This document shows positions 59,491-64,000 of a stretch of 64,000 bases of DNA, one piece after another (position 1 is the first letter of the stretch; each line of letters begins with the position of its first letter). The notes beneath the pieces are model-generated. The model searched no databases. It was given only the letters and a program-made list of their open reading frames with translations, and was not told the DNA's origin. This DNA comes from Microbacterium commune (GTDB lineage: Bacteria > Actinomycetota > Actinomycetes > Actinomycetales > Microbacteriaceae). The DNA lies in contig NZ_JACSPX010000001.1 in NCBI RefSeq assembly GCF_014836945.1, forward strand, positions 638,952-702,951. Direction: 5' to 3'. The position numbers were made by a program, and so were the translations under genes.

Positions 59491-60864
59491 ATGGATCTGC
59501 GCGACTTCATCCGCGTGCTTCGACGACACCTCGTCGTCGTGGTCGCGGCCACCGTCATCGGCCTCTGCAGCGGCGCGATCGTCGGGCTCGTGACGCCGCA
59601 GAGGTATGAGGCATCGACGCAGCTCATGGTGAGCGTCGATGCCGGTGGGGACTCCACCGCCATCGAGCTGACGCAGGGCGGCAGTTACGCCCAGCAGGTC
59701 ATCGAGAGCTACCGCAGCGTGCTCACCAGCTCAGTCGTGCTGCAGCCGGTCATCGACGACCTCGGACTCGACCTCTCGGTCGCCCAGCTGGCCGGCAAGG
59801 TGAGCACGAGCGTCGCCACTCCCGGTGTCATCATCACCGCGACCGTCAGCGATGCCAACCCCGGTCAGGCCGCTCGCATCGCGAACGCCATCGGCGACAG
59901 CTTCACCACGGTGATCACCGATCAGCTCGAGCGCCGCGAGCAGGCGACCGCGTACCAGATCCGCATCGTGCCGGTGCAGCCCGCCACCGTGCCGACGCAG
60001 CCGGCCGCACCCAACCTGCCGCTCTCCGTCGCGCTGGGCGCGGTGGTCGGCCTCGCCGCCGGAATCGGCGTTGCGCTGCTGCGTGAGGTGCTCGACCGTC
60101 GCATCCGCACTCTTGCCGACGTCGAGAAGGCGGTCACCGCCCCGGTGCTCGGCGGTGTCGCGTTCGACCCGAAGGCATCCGCCCGCCCGCTGATCGTCGC
60201 CAACGCGCCGCTCGATCCGCGCGCCGAGGCGTTTCGCAGTCTTCGCACTAACGTGCGCTTTCTCTTCCCCCCGCACCAGACCGCTGTCTTCGTCGTCACC
60301 AGTGCGGGGCCGAGCGAGGGCAAGTCGACGACGGCAGCGAACCTCGCGCTCGCTCTCGGCGAATCGGGGTACCGCGTGGCGCTGCTCGACGCCGATCTGC
60401 GAAAGCCGCGGGTCGCGGGGCTGTTCGGCATCGAAGGGGCGATCGGACTCACCGACGTGCTCATCGGCCGCGTGGCCGTCAGCGATGTCATGCAGCGCTG
60501 GGGGCGCGGCACGTTCTTCGTGCTGCCGTCAGGAACCGTGCCGCCGAATCCGGCGGAGCTGCTGGGATCGGATGCGATGACCACCCTCATCGACGATCTG
60601 AAGGCCGCGTTCGATGTGGTGATCATCGACGCGCCGCCGGTGCTGCCGGTGACAGACGCCGCGGTGCTCTCGCGTCTCGCCACCGGGGTGCTGCTCGTGG
60701 CCGCCGCCGAGGCTACCACCACCGACAATCTGACAGCCGCCGCCGCACGCATCGAGGCCGCCGAGGGCAGAGTGCTCGGCACGGTCGTGACGATGCTGCC
60801 CATCCGCGGCGCCGACACGACCGCTTACGGCACGTACGGCTACGGCGCACTGGCCAAGGCCTGA
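59491..60864 (+). CDS. Polysaccharide co-polymerase/tyrosine kinase (BY-kinase, Wzc-like)
   Basis: A 457-residue protein from an ATG with GGGAG upstream. The Wzz domain has helices near residues 12-35 (VVVVAATVIGLCSGAIVGLV) and about 175-200. The cytoplasmic kinase has Walker A TSAGPSEGKSTT (about 271), A' VALLDADLRKPRV and Walker B VVIIDAPP. The C-terminal tyrosine cluster YGTYGYG is the autophosphorylation tail. It controls chain length of the exported polysaccharide. Upstream in-frame sequence is antisense to the neighbour and not used. Confidence 0.92.
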   Translation: MDLRDFIRVLRRHLVVVVAATVIGLCSGAIVGLVTPQRYEASTQLMVSVDAGGDSTAIELTQGGSYAQQVIESYRSVLTSSVVLQPVIDDLGLDLSVAQLAGKVSTSVATPGVIITATVSDANPGQAARIANAIGDSFTTVITDQLERREQATAYQIRIVPVQPATVPTQPAAPNLPLSVALGAVVGLAAGIGVALLREVLDRRIRTLADVEKAVTAPVLGGVAFDPKASARPLIVANAPLDPRAEAFRSLRTNVRFLFPPHQTAVFVVTSAGPSEGKSTTAANLALALGESGYRVALLDADLRKPRVAGLFGIEGAIGLTDVLIGRVAVSDVMQRWGRGTFFVLPSGTVPPNPAELLGSDAMTTLIDDLKAAFDVVIIDAPPVLPVTDAAVLSRLATGVLLVAAAEATTTDNLTAAAARIEAAEGRVLGTVVTMLPIRGADTTAYGTYGYGALAKA

Positions 60865-60927
60865 CCCGCGGTGAGACGCCGCGTGTGTGAGAATCGAAAA
60901 GTTGCCTGAACTGAGGAGAAGACCCGC

Positions 60928-62376
60928 GTGGAGCTTCGCGACTACGTACGCATCCTGCACAAGAACTGGATCATGATACTGATCCTGCTCGTGCTCGGGC
61001 TCGCCGGGGGCGCCGGGTACGCGGCGCTGCAGGCCCCGAAGTATGTGGCATCGACTCAGCTGTACGTGTCGGTGCGCACCGAGGGAGCGGCCACCGGAGA
61101 CCTCGTGCAGGGCACCACCTTCGCCCGACAGATGGTCACCAGCTACGTCGACGTGGTGAACACCGCCCTCGTGCTCGACCCCGTCATCGACGAGCTGGGG
61201 CTCGACACGACCGTGGCCGGGCTCGCCTCGCGGGTGACGGCGACCACCCCTCTGAACACGGTGCTGATCGACATCTCGGTGACCGACGGCGACCCGAAGC
61301 AGGCGGCTGTGATCACCAACGCCGTCGCCGAGAGCTTCGCCGGCGTGGTGCAGAGCACCCTCGAGCAGCCGGCAGCCGAAGGCGCCAGCAGCCCCGTCAC
61401 CGTCACCGTCACCGAACCGGCCGTCGCCCCCACCGCCCCGAGCGCGCCGAACGTGCGCATGCTCATCCTGCTCGGCGGGCTGCTCGGTCTGGCTCTGGGT
61501 GTTGGCCTCGCGATGCTGCGCACGGTGCTCGACACCCGCATCCACACCCTGCACGACCTCGAAGACATCACCGACCGACCGATGCTCGGTGGCATCGCGT
61601 TCGACCCCGAGGCCCAGAAGCGACCGCTGATCGTGCACGCCGACCCGCGCAGCCCGCGCGCGGAGTCGTTTCGCACCCTGCGCACCAACCTGCAGTTCCT
61701 CGATGTCGAGGGCGGTGCGCGCACGTTCGTCGTCTCCAGCGCCGGCCCCGGTGAGGGCAAGTCGACCACCACGGCGAACCTCGCGATCGCGTTGGCCGAG
61801 ACGGGCGCCCGCGTCGCGCTGATCGACGGTGACCTGCGTCTGCCGCGCGTGGCCGACTACATGGGTCTTGAGGGCGGGGTCGGTCTGACCGACGTGCTGA
61901 TCGGCCGCGTCGATGTCGCCGACGCACTGCAGAAGTGGGGCCAGAACGAGCTGTTCGTACTCACCAGTGGCCGCGTGCCCCCAAACCCGAGCGAGCTGCT
62001 CGGCTCGGCGGCGATGACCCAGGTGCTCGGCCCGCTGGGCGAGTACTTCGACTACGTGCTCATCGACGCCCCTCCCCTGCTGCTCGTGACCGACGCCGCC
62101 GTGCTCGGCAAGAAGACGCGAGGCGTGATCCTCGTCGCCGCATCCGGCAAGACGAAGAAGCAGGAGCTCACCGGGGCCGTACGCAGCCTGGCCACCGCCG
62201 GCGTGAACCTGCTCGGCACCGTCGTCACCATGCTGCCCACCAAGGGCCCTGACAGCTACGGCTACGGCGCCTACACCTACGGCTCGAAGCACGTCGCCGA
62301 GCAGGCCGCGCCCGAGCTGAGCGCCAAGCAGGCCAAGCCCAAGCGGCGCGGCAAAGTGAAGGCTGAGGCGCGCTGA
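60928..62376 (+). CDS. Second polysaccharide co-polymerase/tyrosine kinase (BY-kinase)
   Basis: A 482-residue protein, GTG start, clearly paralogous along its length to the preceding gene (MDLRDFIRVLRRHLV vs MELRDYVRILHKNWI). Walker A SSAGPGEGKSTT lies near residue 271, A' VALIDGDLRLPRV, Walker B YVLIDAPP. The tyrosine tail is YGYGAYTYG, followed by a ~30-residue Lys/Arg-rich end lacking in the first copy. Tandem duplication is the likely origin. The LMW-PTP at 44972 is the probable counteracting phosphatase. Confidence 0.92.
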   Translation: MELRDYVRILHKNWIMILILLVLGLAGGAGYAALQAPKYVASTQLYVSVRTEGAATGDLVQGTTFARQMVTSYVDVVNTALVLDPVIDELGLDTTVAGLASRVTATTPLNTVLIDISVTDGDPKQAAVITNAVAESFAGVVQSTLEQPAAEGASSPVTVTVTEPAVAPTAPSAPNVRMLILLGGLLGLALGVGLAMLRTVLDTRIHTLHDLEDITDRPMLGGIAFDPEAQKRPLIVHADPRSPRAESFRTLRTNLQFLDVEGGARTFVVSSAGPGEGKSTTTANLAIALAETGARVALIDGDLRLPRVADYMGLEGGVGLTDVLIGRVDVADALQKWGQNELFVLTSGRVPPNPSELLGSAAMTQVLGPLGEYFDYVLIDAPPLLLVTDAAVLGKKTRGVILVAASGKTKKQELTGAVRSLATAGVNLLGTVVTMLPTKGPDSYGYGAYTYGSKHVAEQAAPELSAKQAKPKRRGKVKAEAR

Positions 62377-62938
62377 CGCGGCCCCTGGCAACGCTGGCAC
62401 CCCGCACCGAGCAGTGGGATCCTCTGTCGTACCGACGCTTTTCTCGCGGCCCGCCGTCAATCAAGAGAAACCGATTGCGTTACTCGAGTAACTCTCAGTA
62501 GACTCCAAGGAGCGGGATGGGACCCGCACGCGGATGGGGATCCGCTATCACTGGGGAATTGATCTGGGGAGATCATGAACACGCGTATCGCCGGCTTCGC
62601 GGCCGCATCATTCAACGCCTCTGCGTTCGCACACGCGCACGATCGTCGCGCGGCTCACGTGCGCGTTCCCCTCCCCTGCCGCGCCAATAGGGCAGAGGCA
62701 GTCGATCGATGACGACTTCTGGTTCACGCTCGCCTCCGCGCCCCTGATCTCGGGGTGATCATGACTCACGGATGTCGCTGGGGAGCAACATCCATACCGC
62801 GATCTGGGGTCGCGGGGAAAGCGCCGAGGGGTCGGCGCCTATCGAAACGCCCGCCGTCTGCGGCGGCGGGTCTGGGGAAGTCTGGGGAAGCATGTCGCAC
62901 TGGGGATTGCGTACATCATCGGCTCGTGGAGCTTCGCG
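62377..62938. promoter_or_regulatory. Long leader region upstream of the second sugar transferase, 562 bp
   Basis: Contains a putative promoter TTGCGT (62475-62480) and TAGACT (62499-62504) with 18-bp spacing, overlapped by the palindrome GTTACTCGAGTAAC (62479-62492). Downstream CTGGGGA-type motifs recur at least seven times, two of them in an exact tandem TCTGGGGAAG (62871-62890). An inverted repeat ACGCGCACG/CGTGCGCGT lies near 62634-62665. A short frame (62575-62712) is listed separately. Confidence 0.5.
62575..62712 (+). CDS. Possible 45-residue small protein or leader peptide
   Basis: The ATG at 62575 is preceded by GGGGAG at good distance and the frame runs to TGA at 62710-62712. The peptide (MNTRIAGFAAASFNASAFAH...) is Ala/Arg/His-rich with no known family. 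It lies in the leader of the sugar transferase gene. Could equally be a chance frame. Confidence 0.25.
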   Translation: MNTRIAGFAAASFNASAFAHAHDRRAAHVRVPLPCRANRAEAVDR

Positions 62939-64000
62939 ATGACCTCTGTAGAGGAAGTCCTGGAGTACACCCGCGGCGGTGGCGACGCTCGCGTCATCAC
63001 CGAGCCACGAGCTCTGCGCGCGGTGCCCGATCTGATCGTGGCCCCGCGCGCGACCACCACACTGGAGCAGCGGCGCCGGTGGGAACGGCACTACCGCCTG
63101 CTGCTTCACTCCACGGATGTCGGAGTCATCGGTGTCGCCGTCGGTGTCACCGCCGCCATCCAAATCCAGCTGGGCGCCAGCCCTGTCGACACCGCCCTGC
63201 GCGCAACCCTTCTGTGCGCTCTCTGGCTGGTGCTGCTAGGCGGCACCCACACGCGCGACGCTGCGCTGTTCCGGCCCAGCGTGGTCGAATACCGTGGCGT
63301 TGCGCACGCCACCGGCTTGGCATTCGGCTTTTCGGCCATTGGTGACGCGCTCATGAGCCTGCATGGAATGCAGCTGCTCCTGCTCGTCGCCCTCCCCCTC
63401 GGGCTGGGAATGCTGATGCTGAGCCGGTGGTCGTGGCGTCGCTGGTTGATTCACCAGCGCAATCAGGGTGCTTTTTCGTCGCGCACGTTGGTCGTCGGCG
63501 ACCACGACGACGTCGAGTACGTCATCTCAAGTCTGGGCAGATCTCCTTGCTCGGGTCTGCGAGTCGTGGGCGTCACCCTTCTCAACGGAAATGCCTCGGA
63601 GCTCGTCGTCGGCGACGGCGCCTACCCCGTGCTCGGCAACTCCCGAACCATCGGTGCGGTGGCGCGAGATCTGGGAGCGGACACGATCATCGTCGCGAGC
63701 CGGCCTCAGGGCGATGCAGACTTCGTGAAGCGCCTCAGCTGGCAGCTTGAGGGCACTGCGGCCGAACTTGTGCTCTCGAGCGGGCTCGCCGATGTTGCGG
63801 GTCCACGACTCTCGTTCGAGGCGCTCGACGGTCTGCCCCTGATCCGCATGCAGATTCCCACCTACTCCGGTGGCCAGCACGTGATCAAGCGGGCGCTCGA
63901 CATCGCAGTAGCCCTCTGCGCGCTCGTCCCGATCGCGCTCGCCCTGCCTGTGCTGGCCCTGCTGATCAAGCTGGACTCCCGCGGCCCTGTGTTCTTCTTG
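62939..64000 (+). CDS. Second initiating sugar transferase (polyprenyl glycosylphosphotransferase), 3' partial
   Basis: The frame starts at the ATG at 62939 (GTGGAG upstream) and is open to the window end (354 codons). About four N-terminal helices (residues ~55-175) precede a Rossmann-like domain beginning TLVVGDHDDVEYVISSL. The reentrant helix region VIKRALDIAVALCALVPIAL then starts the bac_transf catalytic domain, cut off at GPVFFL. The order of domains matches the gene at 56602-58041. It probably starts a different repeat unit, or replaces the other enzyme. Confidence 0.9.
   Translation, partial: MTSVEEVLEYTRGGGDARVITEPRALRAVPDLIVAPRATTTLEQRRRWERHYRLLLHSTDVGVIGVAVGVTAAIQIQLGASPVDTALRATLLCALWLVLLGGTHTRDAALFRPSVVEYRGVAHATGLAFGFSAIGDALMSLHGMQLLLLVALPLGLGMLMLSRWSWRRWLIHQRNQGAFSSRTLVVGDHDDVEYVISSLGRSPCSGLRVVGVTLLNGNASELVVGDGAYPVLGNSRTIGAVARDLGADTIIVASRPQGDADFVKRLSWQLEGTAAELVLSSGLADVAGPRLSFEALDGLPLIRMQIPTYSGGQHVIKRALDIAVALCALVPIALALPVLALLIKLDSRGPVFFL

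Overview
The window is a high-GC actinobacterial chromosome segment. Gene content, the CIRCE-controlled groES, class-E-type LAxTG surface anchoring, GTG/TTG starts and ATGA/GTGA stop-start overlaps all suggest Microbacteriaceae, probably a Microbacterium. This is inferred from gene content alone, with no database search. No tRNA, rRNA, CRISPR array or insertion sequence was seen.

Layout. 1-4.7 kb: branched-chain amino acid ABC transporter (livH partial, livM, livG, livF), with the binding protein livK convergent on the other strand across a shared terminator. 4.7-6.3 kb: rarD and groES with a CIRCE operator. 6.3-11.2 kb: a SAM methyltransferase, two membrane hypotheticals and tsaD-rimI-tsaB. 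11.4-21.2 kb: a signalling and transport block (GGDEF-like membrane protein, histidine kinase and pseudo-receiver regulator; then MmpL transporter, NarL-type two-component pair and MFS exporter). It lies between tsaB and tsaE, genes usually adjacent in actinobacteria, and has palindromic repeats at both edges. 21.6-26.9 kb: tsaE-alr-acpS, a DUF559-type nuclease-like gene and glmS. 26.9-32.2 kb: a probable beta-glucan exopolysaccharide locus (GH6, response regulator, GT2 synthase, two related lipoproteins). 32.2-36 kb: a large LuxR regulator and an MFS transporter. 36.2-41.4 kb: a 1730-residue cell-wall anchored protein with nine DUF11-type repeats. 41.6-46.3 kb: coaA, then LCP protein, galE, tyrosine phosphatase and VanZ. 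46.3-64 kb: a capsule or O-polysaccharide cluster (rml genes, flippase, acyltransferase, polymerase, two glycosyltransferases, nucleotide-sugar dehydrogenase, two initiating sugar transferases, two BY-kinases).

The main unusual observations are: (1) seven copies of a ~49-bp intergenic palindrome, some at the edges of the block that splits tsaE from tsaB; (2) a second palindrome type bracketing the DUF559 gene; (3) two damaged rhamnose genes: rmlB carries what looks like a 5-bp GCTGG repeat deletion, and rmlA has a ~100-bp internal piece inverted and its 5' end missing, at the edge of a lower-GC polysaccharide island; (4) a strongly folded leader before the LCP gene; (5) a tandem 11-bp CTCAAGA motif upstream of several envelope genes; (6) an operon with a response regulator lacking phosphorylation residues and a GGDEF-like protein lacking its signature.

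How the genes work together: the polysaccharide genes could build, flip, polymerise and size a surface glycan, with BY-kinase/LMW-PTP control of chain length and LCP transfer to the wall. The tsa, alr, acpS, glmS and coaA genes are housekeeping.
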